A DNA stretch of 64,000 nucleotides from Ignavibacteria bacterium (GCA_030835025.1 JAUQWS010000023.1:62001-126000); one strand, 5' to 3'. Positions 8,832-17,769 are shown, counted from the stretch's first letter. Notes: a model not told the origin generated them from the letters alone. Numbers and translations are program-made.

Positions 8832-8975
8832 TCCCCCTTATAAAGGGGGACGAGATTTTGAAGATTGGATTCGGTGCAATTGTACGTGATTTAAATTCTT
8901 CTTAAGTTTTAGATGGGGATTAGAAGACTGGCAAGTAATTTTGAGTTTTAAGTGTAAACATAGTTTCCAAATCCC
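8832..8975 (+). repeat. Palindrome-headed intergenic repeat, copy 2, plus inverted fragment
   Basis: Direct second copy, directly after copy 1. It starts with the TCCCCCTT/AAGGGGGA palindrome and keeps the same tail for about 110 bp, then diverges. Near 8969 the string AAATCCCCATTT appears, the reverse complement of the AAATGGGGATTT block of the tail, so an inverted and degenerate copy seems to begin here and continue towards 9062. Confidence 0.8.
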
Positions 8976-9041
8976 CATTTCAGATACATGAAGGTTGTAA
9001 CAAATATTTCAATAGAAGTATAATCACGATGAACATCTTCA

Positions 9042-9061
9042 TCCCCCTTTATAAGGGGGAC
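9042..9061 (-). repeat. Palindrome in inverted orientation upstream of the DUF559 gene
   Basis: TCCCCCTTT followed by ATAAGGGGGA: the same hairpin with its asymmetric centre reversed relative to copies 1 and 2. It lies 27 bp before the DUF559 start codon, so the gene is bracketed by oppositely oriented hairpins. The region 8679-9087 contains only these repeats and no gene. Confidence 0.75.
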
Positions 9062-9087
9062 TATAAACCAGAATTTATTAGCATTTA

Positions 9088-9486
9088 ATGAATAAGCCAT
9101 ACATTCCGTATAATAAGAAACTGAAAGAGAATTCCGGAAAGCTAAGAAATGAATCGACTTTGGCTGAAGTGCTTTTATGGAACGAATTAAAGGCAAGTAA
9201 GCTTCGCGGGTACAAATTCAACAGGCAAAAACCAGTTGGGAATTTTATTGTTGATTTCTATTGTAAGAAGTTATCACTTGTGGTTGAAATTGATGGTGAT
9301 TCTCATGTTGGAAATGAGATGATGGATTATATTCGCTCCGGGAAAATTGAGAAACTTGGAGTTTTTGTCGTGAGATTTGATGACCATGCAGTTAAACAAG
9401 CAATGGAAACCGTCCTGAATAAATTGAATGACTTTATTGACAAATTTGAAAACGATACGTTAAGTGAATTTGTTGATTGGCAGTAA
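9088..9486 (+). CDS. DUF559 endonuclease-like protein
   Basis: A 132-residue protein of the DUF559 family, related to Vsr and other PD-(D/E)XK nucleases. The hallmark order is present: an N-terminal LRNESTLAEVLLWNELKA helix, GYKFNRQKPVGNFIVDFYC with the first acidic residue, then LVVEIDGDSH with the Glu of the active site, and a final strand VFVVRF. The stretch after DSH is shorter than in many members. No host gene is adjacent; instead it sits inside a set of palindromic repeats, like a passenger or helper gene of the repeat. Biological role of the family is not established. Confidence 0.88.
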   Translation: MNKPYIPYNKKLKENSGKLRNESTLAEVLLWNELKASKLRGYKFNRQKPVGNFIVDFYCKKLSLVVEIDGDSHVGNEMMDYIRSGKIEKLGVFVVRFDDHAVKQAMETVLNKLNDFIDKFENDTLSEFVDWQ

Positions 9487-9495
9487 GAGACATCA

Positions 9496-9647
9496 GTCCC
9501 CCTTGTAAAGGGGGACTACATTCTTGAAAATTGGATTCAGTACAATTGTACGAGATCTAAATCCTTCCTGAATTTTAAATGGGGATTTAAATGCTAACAA
9601 ATTTATATAAGTTTTAAGAGTATTCTTGGTTTTTCAAATCCCCTTCT
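9496..9647 (+). repeat. Palindrome-headed intergenic repeat, copy 3
   Basis: Third copy, 9 bp after the DUF559 stop. The hairpin arms are identical to copy 1 and only the centre differs (G for A). The tail is conserved for about 140 bp, including CTGAATTTTAAATGGGGATT and the ATGCTAACAAAT block. The interval 9487-9833 holds no gene; it is filled by this copy and the hairpin at 9708. Confidence 0.85.
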
Positions 9648-9707
9648 TTGATTTTCGATTAGTTAACATATTTCATAAATTATGGATATTGAGAATCCTG
9701 AAGCGAT

Positions 9708-9730
9708 ACTCCCCCTTTACAAGGGGGAGT
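9708..9730. repeat. Covarying palindrome of the same repeat family
   Basis: ACTCCCCCTT, centre TAC, AAGGGGGAGT: a perfect 10-bp inverted repeat. Compared with copy 1 the outer pair has switched from G-C to C-G while pairing is kept, which suggests selection for the folded form. Confidence 0.75.
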
Positions 9731-9833
9731 TTCAAGAAGTAATTTTCCGAATTGATTTTGTTTTCATTAAAGGATAAATTTTAGATATGAACTTTCCTCC
9801 GGAATACAGAAAATCTCAAGTTAATAACATTTT

Positions 9834-10799
9834 ATGAATACCTTTATTAAATTTATTTTTATTAGTTTGATATTTTTATTTATATTCGATTTTCTTTACT
9901 CACAAAATGAAATAATCCCTTATTTTGATATTCCCTCTTATTACACTGATCTTCCATCGGAGTTCAGAGAAGCCCCTTTCTATAAGCTCAAAAAAATAAA
10001 ATATTATGAAGTCCGGAAGATATATTCCGATGAAGGCTTAGGTTCTGGGTACCTTGAAGAAAGGAATTTTTACGATACAAACGGTATCCCTTTAAGTAAG
10101 ATAGGAATGAACTATGAAAGATACAGTACCGGTGGACATCATTTTGATCCAATATTTGATGTAGATTCGACTTTCTACAACATTAATAGAAATGGACATC
10201 TTGACAGCATGGTTTTATACTATCATTCTGGTTATATTTCTTCAGATGTATTTTTGTATGATATTGCAGGATTATGTATTAAATCAAAACATTATTCAGT
10301 TGATTCGTTAATCCGGACAATAGATTACGTTTATGACCAGAAAGGAAGATTAATTAATAAGGGCAATGTTGAATTTTTATTTGACAATGATAGAATAATT
10401 GAGATAGCAGAATACAATGAGAATAATTACCGAAATGTATTTTATGAATACATTTACGACAATAAGTCTTTTACATGTGAGGTATATAATACTAAAGGTA
10501 TGAAAGATAAATTAATAAATAGAATATACTTTAATGATAAATGGAAACAGTTAGTAAAGTATAAAATTAATGAAAACTATGACAGGGGTAAAGAAATAAC
10601 CCGAACATCATTTTCGTACGATCATGATGGCAAAATAAACAAAATTTTCGTTAGTAAAACGGAAAACAACATTTTTACTGATAGTTGGGAATATGAAATT
10701 GTTTTTGATTCAAAAGGAAATAGAATTGAGGAATATTTATATGACCGTTACGGAAACTTACTGTCAAAATATAAGTTCATCTACGAGTTTTACCAATAA
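9834..10799 (+). CDS. Secreted protein with YD-repeat-like motifs, unknown function
   Basis: This 321-residue protein has a very hydrophobic signal peptide (1-23, ending in YSQ). The mature part contains many short strand-turn units of the YD-repeat/RHS style, such as YDIAGLCIKSKHY, YDQKGRLINKG, FDSKGNRIEEYLYDRYGNLLSKY. Similar repeats occur in secreted toxins and in Bacteroidota sugar-binding surface proteins. There is no T9SS tail. The DNA is visibly richer in A+T than its neighbours and the gene directly follows the repeat/DUF559 element, so acquisition by transfer is possible. It is not clear that a full RHS shell is formed. Confidence 0.75.
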   Translation: MNTFIKFIFISLIFLFIFDFLYSQNEIIPYFDIPSYYTDLPSEFREAPFYKLKKIKYYEVRKIYSDEGLGSGYLEERNFYDTNGIPLSKIGMNYERYSTGGHHFDPIFDVDSTFYNINRNGHLDSMVLYYHSGYISSDVFLYDIAGLCIKSKHYSVDSLIRTIDYVYDQKGRLINKGNVEFLFDNDRIIEIAEYNENNYRNVFYEYIYDNKSFTCEVYNTKGMKDKLINRIYFNDKWKQLVKYKINENYDRGKEITRTSFSYDHDGKINKIFVSKTENNIFTDSWEYEIVFDSKGNRIEEYLYDRYGNLLSKYKFIYEFYQ

Positions 10800-10889
10800 T
10801 CTATGATTTATGTACTTTCAGTAATCCTTTTCTCCGTTGTAAAAGTCTATTGATAAATCAGGAGAAATTACACTTCTGATGGCAATTTC

Positions 10890-10913
10890 AAATCCCCCGT
10901 TAATACGGGATTT
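10890..10913 (+). terminator. Possible hairpin terminator
   Basis: AAATCCCCCGT, loop TAAT, ACGGGATTT: a stem with one bulged C and no long U-run. It may end transcription of the YD-repeat gene. The stronger hairpin at 43713 starts with the same arm. Confidence 0.4.
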
Positions 10914-10993
10914 ATACACAATAAATATGGCTTTATCTTTATTTACATAATTTATAGGTATTTGTGACTAAAATCCCAAAAATAACATCAGGA

Positions 10994-12079
10994 ATGAAAA
11001 AATCAATACTTCTTCTCTTTTTCTTTAGTACTTTTAGATTAGCTGCACAAGACCTTGAAGCTGAAATAAAAAGCCTGGTTGAACCGCTCATTTCAAGCGG
11101 GAAGAATACAAGTGTCTCGATCGGAGTTTATGATTTAGGGGCAGAATATCCCAGAACGTTCTTTTTTGGAAAGCTTGCTAAGGAAGATTCCGCTAAGGTT
11201 GACGAAAATACAGTTTATGAAATAGGAAGCATCACAAAAACGTTTACTGCAACAATGCTTCAAATGCTCGCGCTTGAAGGCAAGATGCAGATAACCGATC
11301 CCGTGCAGAATTACCTGCCGGAAGGAGTAACTATTCATAACTTTACCAGCAGCGAAGAAATCAAGATAATGCATCTTGTAACCCATACATCAGGTTTGCC
11401 CCGCCATCCGACAAATCTTTTGACTGATAAGAAGACTGATATCGACGATCCTTATGCGAATTACAATCAGGAAGATCTGAATACTTTCATAAATAATTAT
11501 ATTCTGGAAAGAGAACCGGGGACAAGGTATCTGTATTCGAATCTGGGCTTCGGACTTCTGGGAAACCTGGTATCAAGAAAAGCAGGTAAATCTTATGAGG
11601 AGCTTCTGCATTATTACATCCTTGATTCACTTGGAATGACATCAACAGGGATAACTCTCTCGCCGGAAATGAAAAAACATTTGGCTAAGGGGTACTCTGA
11701 AAAAGGAGAGCCGCGAAAGCCATGGAACTTTGACGTTTTGTCAGGAGCCGGTGCAATACGCTCGACAATTAAAGATATGCTCAAATATCTTGCTTTCCAT
11801 ATGGGCAAAACCGATAGAATGAACTTCAAAGAATCACTTGCCATCATGCAGAAAAGAAGATTTGATACCGATATTGATAACGTTTGGATCGGAATGGGCT
11901 GGCATATTTCCGAAACTTCCGGCGGAAAGCAGGTCATTTGGCACAATGGCCTGACAGGCGGATTCACCAGCTTCATAGCTTTCATGCCCGAGGACCAGGT
12001 TGGCGTAGTAGTGCTTTCCAACCAGGCATCTTCTGTTGACGGTGTCGGCCAGAGTATTCTGAAGTATCTTAACCGTTAA
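10994..12079 (+). CDS. Serine hydrolase, class C beta-lactamase/penicillin-binding-protein family
   Basis: A secreted or periplasmic serine hydrolase of 361 residues. The ATG at 10994 is chosen because it gives a clean signal peptide (MKKSILLLFFF to AAQ); a GTG ten codons upstream is possible. Catalytic motifs are SITK (Ser79 and Lys82), YSN (Tyr181) and HNG near residue 318. This combination marks the class C beta-lactamase/DD-peptidase/esterase fold. It may hydrolyse peptides, esters or D-amino acid substrates; drug resistance should not be assumed. Stand-alone gene, ended by a hairpin terminator 32 bp after the stop. Confidence 0.9.
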   Translation: MKKSILLLFFFSTFRLAAQDLEAEIKSLVEPLISSGKNTSVSIGVYDLGAEYPRTFFFGKLAKEDSAKVDENTVYEIGSITKTFTATMLQMLALEGKMQITDPVQNYLPEGVTIHNFTSSEEIKIMHLVTHTSGLPRHPTNLLTDKKTDIDDPYANYNQEDLNTFINNYILEREPGTRYLYSNLGFGLLGNLVSRKAGKSYEELLHYYILDSLGMTSTGITLSPEMKKHLAKGYSEKGEPRKPWNFDVLSGAGAIRSTIKDMLKYLAFHMGKTDRMNFKESLAIMQKRRFDTDIDNVWIGMGWHISETSGGKQVIWHNGLTGGFTSFIAFMPEDQVGVVVLSNQASSVDGVGQSILKYLNR

Positions 12080-12110
12080 GGATTGAATATTGATAGTGTG
12101 AAATTTAACC

Positions 12111-12137
12111 GGGAACGGCATTCGCTGTTCCCTTTTT
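12111..12137 (+). terminator. Rho-independent terminator
   Basis: GGGAAC paired with GTTCCC (inner GC/GC pairs) followed by TTTTTGTT. It lies after the serine hydrolase and just upstream of the epimerase start at 12145, so it separates two transcripts. Confidence 0.7.
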
Positions 12138-12144
12138 GTTATAG

Positions 12145-13032
12145 ATGAAGAAAATTCTCATTACAGGTGTTTCAGGCTATTTAGGTCCCTATTTATTAGA
12201 CGCTTTGACAAGAAATAAGGATCTAAGCATTTGGGGACTTTTCAATAATCACCCCATAGCTGCACCCGGCGTTGAGCTTAACCAATGTGACTTAACAGAT
12301 TTTGAAAAACTCCGGAAGATATTCTCATCAGTGAAGCCGGATATAGTTTACCACCTTGCATCAGTTACCCCGACAAGAATAAAAGATCAAGATGAAGATT
12401 ATATTGAATACTTCAACAGCAGGGTTACCTGGAAGATCGCTGAGCTTTGCAGCGCACACAATTCACTTATGATCTATACATCTACGGACCTTGTTTATGA
12501 AAATGGTTTCGATATTAATGAAGAGACATCTCCGCTGAACCCATTAAGTGTTTATGCCAGAACAAAACTCTTAGGTGAAAATTCGGTTAGGGAAAAAGCT
12601 GCGAAACACATTATATTAAGGCTGGCTCTTGTATATGGGTTTTCAAGATCAACTTATATTTCCTTCTTTGATGAATGCTATAAGGCATTAAGTTCCGGTA
12701 AAGAAGTTCGTGCATTTTATGACCAGTTCAGGAATCCGCTTTATACGGAGGACGCAGCAGAAATTCTGGCTTCACTGCCGGGAAAATACAGGCATAATGA
12801 AATAATAAATCTCTGCGGGGAAGAAACTCTTTCGCGATTTGAAATGTGCGAACAATTGGCAGCTGAATTCAGTTTTGACTGGAAACTGGTTAGCCCGGCA
12901 AGCTGTGAAGAATTCATCGGGTATCCGATGGTTAAGAATCTCTCATTGAGTAATCGAAAATTAAAGGAACTTGGTTACACAACAGATTCATACAAAAATA
13001 ATCTTCATAGATCAATTAAATACAAGCCTTAA
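12145..13032 (+). CDS. NAD(P)-dependent sugar epimerase/reductase (RmlD-like SDR)
   Basis: Extended short-chain dehydrogenase of 295 residues. The Rossmann glycine motif is GVSGYLG (8-14). The active site reads YTSTDLVY (111-118) and Y137-x3-K141 in SVYARTKLLGE. Length and the lack of a longer C-terminal domain match dTDP-4-dehydrorhamnose reductase (RmlD) and similar nucleotide-sugar reductases better than GalE. No other rml genes are adjacent, so the substrate is uncertain. Its 3' end converges with the Cys-cluster gene, leaving 29 bp between them. Confidence 0.85.
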   Translation: MKKILITGVSGYLGPYLLDALTRNKDLSIWGLFNNHPIAAPGVELNQCDLTDFEKLRKIFSSVKPDIVYHLASVTPTRIKDQDEDYIEYFNSRVTWKIAELCSAHNSLMIYTSTDLVYENGFDINEETSPLNPLSVYARTKLLGENSVREKAAKHIILRLALVYGFSRSTYISFFDECYKALSSGKEVRAFYDQFRNPLYTEDAAEILASLPGKYRHNEIINLCGEETLSRFEMCEQLAAEFSFDWKLVSPASCEEFIGYPMVKNLSLSNRKLKELGYTTDSYKNNLHRSIKYKP

Positions 13033-13061
13033 CTATACTTGATCAGCAGAAAAAAAACCTG

Positions 13062-13673
13062 TCAGGCTGATTTCTTCTGTTCCAGCCAGCCTGTTTCAAT
13101 TTCATCCAATTCGGATACTATTTCCTCACCAAAATAATGCCCGATCTCGTTTCTTGAACCTCTGTAGAGCGAGGGACCTTCTCCAAGGCAGGCCGTAAGC
13201 TTTTCATCGATCTCTTCGGGAGTCAACAATACTCCCTCAAAATAGGTAACCGGGAACATTGAACAGAAGAAGGGTTTCACTTCGTGATAGTCCATCCCTT
13301 TGTTCAGCGCAAAGCTATGCAGCATGCATCCCCTGCTTTTGTGATCAAGGAAGATGCAATAATCCTTCTCTTCATCGTAAGTTGTCCTTATATAATCGCC
13401 GCCCGGATATTCATGATCCCACTTTGGCTCGCTCCTATCAAACCACTTACTGCTTTTTATACCGGTGAAATCCTCCAGTTCCTTTTCATATTTCAGGATC
13501 CTGTTAACATTCTGCATATCTATATCGGCTCCCCATTCGCAGCACTGATCCTTGCAGAAAGTGCATTCCATACATTTCATAAAATAGGTGAGGTCAAATA
13601 TATCCGTATCAACTGAATGTATAACCGGCAAACCGTGAATACTCGAGTAAGACTTCTTAAGCTTTATGACCAT
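13062..13673 (-). CDS. YkgJ-like cysteine-cluster protein
   Basis: A 203-residue soluble protein with a dense cysteine set near the N-terminus: Cys34, Cys37, Cys40, Cys44 and Cys45 (KCMECTFCKDQCC). Further cysteines occur in CIFL, GCMLH, PFFCSMFP and TACLG. This CxxCxxC...CC plus KPxxC layout resembles the YkgJ/UPF0153 zinc- or iron-chelating family. The biochemical role of that family is not firmly known. The gene lies 16 bp upstream of the AI-2E transporter end but both are on the minus strand in the order transporter then this gene, so they may be co-transcribed. Confidence 0.78.
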   Translation of the reverse strand: MVIKLKKSYSSIHGLPVIHSVDTDIFDLTYFMKCMECTFCKDQCCEWGADIDMQNVNRILKYEKELEDFTGIKSSKWFDRSEPKWDHEYPGGDYIRTTYDEEKDYCIFLDHKSRGCMLHSFALNKGMDYHEVKPFFCSMFPVTYFEGVLLTPEEIDEKLTACLGEGPSLYRGSRNEIGHYFGEEIVSELDEIETGWLEQKKSA

Positions 13674-13689
13674 GAGTTAATTAGATTTG

Positions 13690-14748
13690 TTAATAATATC
13701 CCAATTTATAATTCCTGAATCCGCTGATGGTTTCCTTCGCGCTCACTTTAAGAATTGTTGCAACGGGTATAGCTATAAGTGCACCAAAAGCACCAAGTAT
13801 CTGGTTGCCAATCAGAATAAGGGCTATTATGACAATAGGATTCATTTCGGCACCCTTAGAAAAAAGATAAGGCTGAATAAGGGAACTATCCAGCACATAG
13901 ATAATTGTAAAGATCAGTATTATCGGAAGCACCATATGGAAATCTCCATATTGAATGACCGAGATCAAAATTGCCGGCACTCCCCCGACTATCGGGCCTG
14001 CATACGGGATCAAATGGCCGGCACCTGCAATCATTCCGATTATGATAGCATTATTTACACCGATCAAACTTAAACCAATAAAAGACATCACACCAAGTAT
14101 AAATGCATCCAGAAGCCAGGACCTGACGTAAGTGGCGAGCTGCTTTTCGATCTTATCTACAATATTAACGGTCATTTCAAAATACCTGTTGGGCACCAGG
14201 CCAATCACGCTTTTCTTAAGTTTCTGCCTGTCTCTTAAGATAAAAAAAGTAATGAACGGAATGATAATAATGAACAGAATGGTAGATACCACACCTGATA
14301 TAATATCTTCAGCTTTTGAGAACGACGCCTTTACGGAAGTTTCTATTTCTTTTCCAACGTCACCTTTTTTAAGGTAGGGTACATTTTTCTCAATCCACTT
14401 TTCAGAGTTCTTTAGTTTCTCTGACACCCGGAATTCCTTATAGGAACTTGTGATTGATTCACTTTGCTCTATTATGCTTGGAGCAACAAGACTGAAAGCT
14501 GCATAAAACAGAATTCCAATCAATGCGTAAACAATAAGTATGGATAAGGACCTGTTGAACCCGAAGCCCTGAATCAGGTCAACAAGCGGATTTAGCACCA
14601 GAGCAAAAAGCAGGCAAAAAATAAGTGCAATAAATATCTCTGTAAAAAAAGCAACAAATGCAGCAATAATGATCAAAGGGATAAGTAATATAAATACCTT
14701 GGATGTACTGCTTAAGGGTTTATAATCTTTAATTCTTGCAGTGCTCAT
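13690..14748 (-). CDS. AI-2E family (PerM/TqsA-type) membrane transporter
   Basis: A 352-residue integral membrane protein with about eight predicted helices. It opens with two paired helices (VFILLIPLIIIAAFVAFF, ALIFCLLFALVLNPLVDLI). A soluble central segment of about 70 residues follows, then helices around GVNNAIIIGMIAGAGHLIPYAGPIVGGVPA, which carries the family's conserved P-x-x-G-P region. Members export autoinducer-2 or act as ion/proton antiporters, so substrate is unassigned. It is 17 bp downstream of recX. Confidence 0.88.
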   Translation of the reverse strand: MSTARIKDYKPLSSTSKVFILLIPLIIIAAFVAFFTEIFIALIFCLLFALVLNPLVDLIQGFGFNRSLSILIVYALIGILFYAAFSLVAPSIIEQSESITSSYKEFRVSEKLKNSEKWIEKNVPYLKKGDVGKEIETSVKASFSKAEDIISGVVSTILFIIIIPFITFFILRDRQKLKKSVIGLVPNRYFEMTVNIVDKIEKQLATYVRSWLLDAFILGVMSFIGLSLIGVNNAIIIGMIAGAGHLIPYAGPIVGGVPAILISVIQYGDFHMVLPIILIFTIIYVLDSSLIQPYLFSKGAEMNPIVIIALILIGNQILGAFGALIAIPVATILKVSAKETISGFRNYKLGYY

Positions 14749-14765
14749 GATATCGGGTAATTCCC

Positions 14766-15389
14766 CTAGTAAATATTTTCTCTTATAACCTCGTTAACAA
14801 TATCAAAATCAAATCCTTTTCTTGCAAGATAGTCAAATACTCTCCTTTTGCGTTCGTTAATCTCTTTATCCTTGATCTTCTTATAGTACTTCGTAAAATT
14901 CCATACAGCCATTTGTTTCTCATCAACCGTGCTGAATATCTTATCCATTACTAACTCACCTGTAACAGCCGGCACCCCTTTTTCAAACAATTTCTGCTTC
15001 AAAAGTTTGCGCCCGATAGGCTTTCGTTTGATCTTTTCGGTTATCAGCTGTCTGGCAAATTCTTCATCATTCAGAAGCCCAAGATCTGTCAGATGCTCAA
15101 TAACTTTTTCAATTATGCTTTCGCTTAACTTCTTTGATCTCAGTTTCTTGCGTATCTCAGCATTTGTCCTTATCCGGTAAGAGAGGAAATCCATTGCCAC
15201 TTTTTTCCCGTAAATGTATTCATCGAAGTCCCTTATTACATTCAGCTCTGATTCAGAGATACCGTCACCAGCTGCAATTCCGTACTTCAGTATCGTATCT
15301 TCGTAAAGTCCGCAGAAAAATTCGCCTTCAAGATAAATATTATATCTTTTTTTGTCCTTTTTCTGTTTTTCTATCCTGGTAACGATCAT
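14766..15389 (-). CDS. recX: RecX regulatory protein
   Basis: Modulates RecA filament formation. The 207 residues form three-helix RecX repeats, seen as YRIRTNAEIRKKLRSKKLSESIIEKVIEHLTDLGLLNDEEFARQLI and a second similar unit. The N-terminal MIVTRIEKQKKDKKRYNIYLEGEF is a strand-rich extension found in many RecX proteins. The C-terminal KGFDFDIVNEVI helix closes the third repeat. It lies 41 bp downstream of recA, the usual recA-recX order. Co-transcription and read-through control are likely from family practice. Confidence 0.9.
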   Translation of the reverse strand: MIVTRIEKQKKDKKRYNIYLEGEFFCGLYEDTILKYGIAAGDGISESELNVIRDFDEYIYGKKVAMDFLSYRIRTNAEIRKKLRSKKLSESIIEKVIEHLTDLGLLNDEEFARQLITEKIKRKPIGRKLLKQKLFEKGVPAVTGELVMDKIFSTVDEKQMAVWNFTKYYKKIKDKEINERKRRVFDYLARKGFDFDIVNEVIRENIY

Positions 15390-15430
15390 TATACTCGGCC
15401 AAAAAAATACGGCCAGGAATGTTGATTAAA

Positions 15431-16492
15431 TTACTTCTTTACTTTTTCTTTTGGTTTGGCTTCACCATTAGTTGCAGCACCGTTTGTTGCATCTTCAGGC
15501 TTAACTTCCATTCCCATTTGTTCCCTTACTTCATGATTGAGCTGTTCCAGCATCTTCGGATTTTCAAGAAGCAGATTTTTCACGCCTTCTCTTCCCTGCA
15601 TTCTCTGGTCTGCATAGCTGAACCATGCACCGGCTTTTTTGATTATTTCCATTTCAACGGCGCTATCAACAAGATCGCCGATCTTGGAAATGCCCTCATT
15701 ATAGATTATATCGAATTCCACCTCTTTAAAAGGAGGCGCAACTTTGTTTTTGACAACTTTTACCTTTGTACGGTTACCGATAACATTCTGTCCGTCTTTT
15801 ATCTGTGCAATACGCCGGACATCAAGTCTAACTGAGGCGTAAAATTTCAAAGCCTTTCCGCCAGTAGTAGTTTCCGGACTACCGAACATAACACCTATTT
15901 TATCACGCAATTGATTGGTGAACATAAGTGCAATATTGGATTTTGAAACCGCGGAAGTAAGTTTCCTGAGAGCCTGTGACATAAGTCTTGCCTGAAGTCC
16001 CATATGCGAATCACCCATTTCACCTTCAATTTCTGCCCTTGGTGTAAGCGCCGCAACCGAATCAAGCACTATGATATCAAGAGCATTGCTCCTCACAAGT
16101 GTTTCAACGATTTCAAGCGCCTGCTCTCCGTATTCGGGCTGTGATACAAGCAGGTTCTCAACATCAACGCCAAGCTTCTTTGCATAACCGGTATCAAGGG
16201 CATGTTCGGTATCTATAAAAGCAGCAAGTCCGCCCTTTTTCTGGGCTTCGGCAATTACATGCAGGCAGATAGTGGTCTTACCTGATGATTCAGGCCCATA
16301 GATTTCCGTTACCCTTCCTCTTGGGATGCCGCCAATACCTAGTGCAGCATCAAGCGATATGGAGCTTGTTGAAATGGAATCAATTTTAGTAATAACTCCG
16401 TCTCCAAGCTTCATTATCGAGCCCTTGCCGTGTGATTTTTCGATCTGGTCAATCGCGATCTGTAATGAACGCAGTTTTTCATTATCTGCCAT
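15431..16492 (-). CDS. recA: Recombinase RecA
   Basis: ATP-dependent strand-exchange protein for homologous recombination and DNA repair. The 353 residues include Walker A GPESSGKT (66-73), Glu96 in DTEHALD, Walker [11 protein letters not shown] (around 140-148), the L1 region with [17 protein letters not shown], and L2 with [27 protein letters not shown]. The C-terminal tail is acidic then Lys-rich (PKEKVKK). The upstream region contains a TATCTTTG -7-like box and a 7-bp-arm palindrome (separate entries). Forms recA-recX. Confidence 0.97.
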   Translation of the reverse strand: MADNEKLRSLQIAIDQIEKSHGKGSIMKLGDGVITKIDSISTSSISLDAALGIGGIPRGRVTEIYGPESSGKTTICLHVIAEAQKKGGLAAFIDTEHALDTGYAKKLGVDVENLLVSQPEYGEQALEIVETLVRSNALDIIVLDSVAALTPRAEIEGEMGDSHMGLQARLMSQALRKLTSAVSKSNIALMFTNQLRDKIGVMFGSPETTTGGKALKFYASVRLDVRRIAQIKDGQNVIGNRTKVKVVKNKVAPPFKEVEFDIIYNEGISKIGDLVDSAVEMEIIKKAGAWFSYADQRMQGREGVKNLLLENPKMLEQLNHEVREQMGMEVKPEDATNGAATNGEAKPKEKVKK

Positions 16493-16566
16493 TAGAGTAA
16501 AGCCTTTCTATTTGTCCTTTGTTGTTATTTCAGCGAATATAATTATTATTAGTATTACTTAATAGA

Positions 16567-16574
16567 CAAAGATA
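16567..16574 (-). promoter_or_regulatory. Candidate -7 box of recA promoter
   Basis: Read on the minus strand this is TATCTTTG, a match to the Bacteroidota -7 consensus TAnnTTTG, about 75 bp before the recA start. A clear TTG -33 element at the usual spacing was not found. Confidence 0.4.
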
Positions 16575-16594
16575 GAAGGAATTTTGGATTTTAG

Positions 16595-16613
16595 AGTATC
16601 ACGTCATGATACT
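16595..16613. promoter_or_regulatory. Palindromic candidate operator upstream of recA
   Basis: AGTATCA, 5-nt centre, TGATACT: perfect 7-bp arms, placed about 20 bp upstream of the putative -7 box and so where a repressor or activator would overlap the -33 region. Not a known SOS box that I recognise. Confidence 0.45.
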
Positions 16614-16654
16614 AATGCAGGACTGCAGATAGAGCAGCGATTCTTCCTAGGAAT

Positions 16655-17737
16655 TCATCCGGCATTTGCCGCAGGTACGGTATGATAGTACTTCTTCTTC
16701 AGCCAGAATGCCACGTTAACAAGTCCAATGAGCGCAGGTACTTCAACCAGCGGACCTATGACTCCCGCAAATGCCTGGCCGCTGGTAATACCGAAAACTC
16801 CGATAGAAACAGCAATAGCCAGTTCAAAATTATTGCCTGCTGCGGTGAATGAAAGTGCTGCGTTCTGAGAATAATCAGCCCCAAGCTTTTTGCCGACCAG
16901 AAATGTAATTAAGAACATTATGGCAAAGTATATCAGCAGCGGAATTGCAATTCTGACTACATCTAATGGAATTTGCACGATCAGTTCCCCTTTCAGGCTG
17001 AACATCGCAATGATCGTAAATAAGAGTGCAACTAGTGTTATCGGGCTTATCTTCGGTACGAATTTGGTTTCATACCATTGTTTACCTTTCAACTTGATCA
17101 GAAAGAAACGGCTTAAGAAGCCCGAGATGAAAGGAATTCCAAGATATATGAATACACTCTCTGCAATTTGACCTATGCTTATGTCTACAGCAAGTCCGCT
17201 GAGTCCGAAATAAGGCGGCAGAACTGTAATAAACAACCATGCAAACAGGCTGTAGAACAAGACCTGGAATATGCTGTTGAAAGAAACAAGTCCAGCAGCG
17301 TATTCACGGTTGCCTTCAGCAAGTTCATTCCATACAATGACCATTGCAATACAACGGGCTATGCCGATCATAATTAAACCTATCATATACTCCGGCATGT
17401 CACGCAGAAATGTAATTGCCAGCACGAACATTAACACCGGGCCAATGACCCAATTCATAAGTAAAGAAAGTGAAAGTATCTTCACATTTCTGAAGATCTT
17501 TCCAAGTTCTTCATACTTCACCTTAGCAAGCGGCGGATACATCATCAGAATCAAACCGATAGCGATGGGAATATTAGTAGTGCCACTGCTGAAAGAGTTG
17601 ACGAAATCCGCTGTGCCCGGTATAAAATAACCCAGAGCTACTCCGATTCCCATTGCGAGGAATATCCAAAGAGTTAAATATCTATCAAGAAAGCTAAGAT
17701 GTTTACGTGATGCCGGATTGCAGTCGTCTGATGTCAT
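16655..17737 (-). CDS. acr3: ACR3-type arsenite efflux permease
   Basis: Exports arsenite from the cytoplasm, driven by the proton gradient. The 360 residues contain about ten transmembrane helices. The conserved cysteine motif [13 protein letters not shown] in helix 4 and the [12 protein letters not shown] signature late in the protein identify ACR3 of the BART superfamily. The N-terminus ([23 protein letters not shown]) is typical. It is the last gene of arsR-arsM-acr3, 68 bp after arsM, with a strong hairpin in that gap. Confidence 0.95.
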   Translation of the reverse strand: MTSDDCNPASRKHLSFLDRYLTLWIFLAMGIGVALGYFIPGTADFVNSFSSGTTNIPIAIGLILMMYPPLAKVKYEELGKIFRNVKILSLSLLMNWVIGPVLMFVLAITFLRDMPEYMIGLIMIGIARCIAMVIVWNELAEGNREYAAGLVSFNSIFQVLFYSLFAWLFITVLPPYFGLSGLAVDISIGQIAESVFIYLGIPFISGFLSRFFLIKLKGKQWYETKFVPKISPITLVALLFTIIAMFSLKGELIVQIPLDVVRIAIPLLIYFAIMFLITFLVGKKLGADYSQNAALSFTAAGNNFELAIAVSIGVFGITSGQAFAGVIGPLVEVPALIGLVNVAFWLKKKYYHTVPAANAG

Positions 17738-17769
17738 AAATTACACAAGCCGTAAGTTTAGAAATGAGT

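Noticed and set aside
8948-9196. Minus-strand frame across the repeats
   Set aside because: Made of repeat and DUF559 antisense sequence; no motif.
8684-9730. Insertion sequence
   Set aside because: No transposase and no target-site duplication; the repeats and DUF559 do not form a standard IS.
10994-12079. Acquired beta-lactamase resistance gene
   Set aside because: Motifs only show the broad class C serine hydrolase family, and there is no mobile context.
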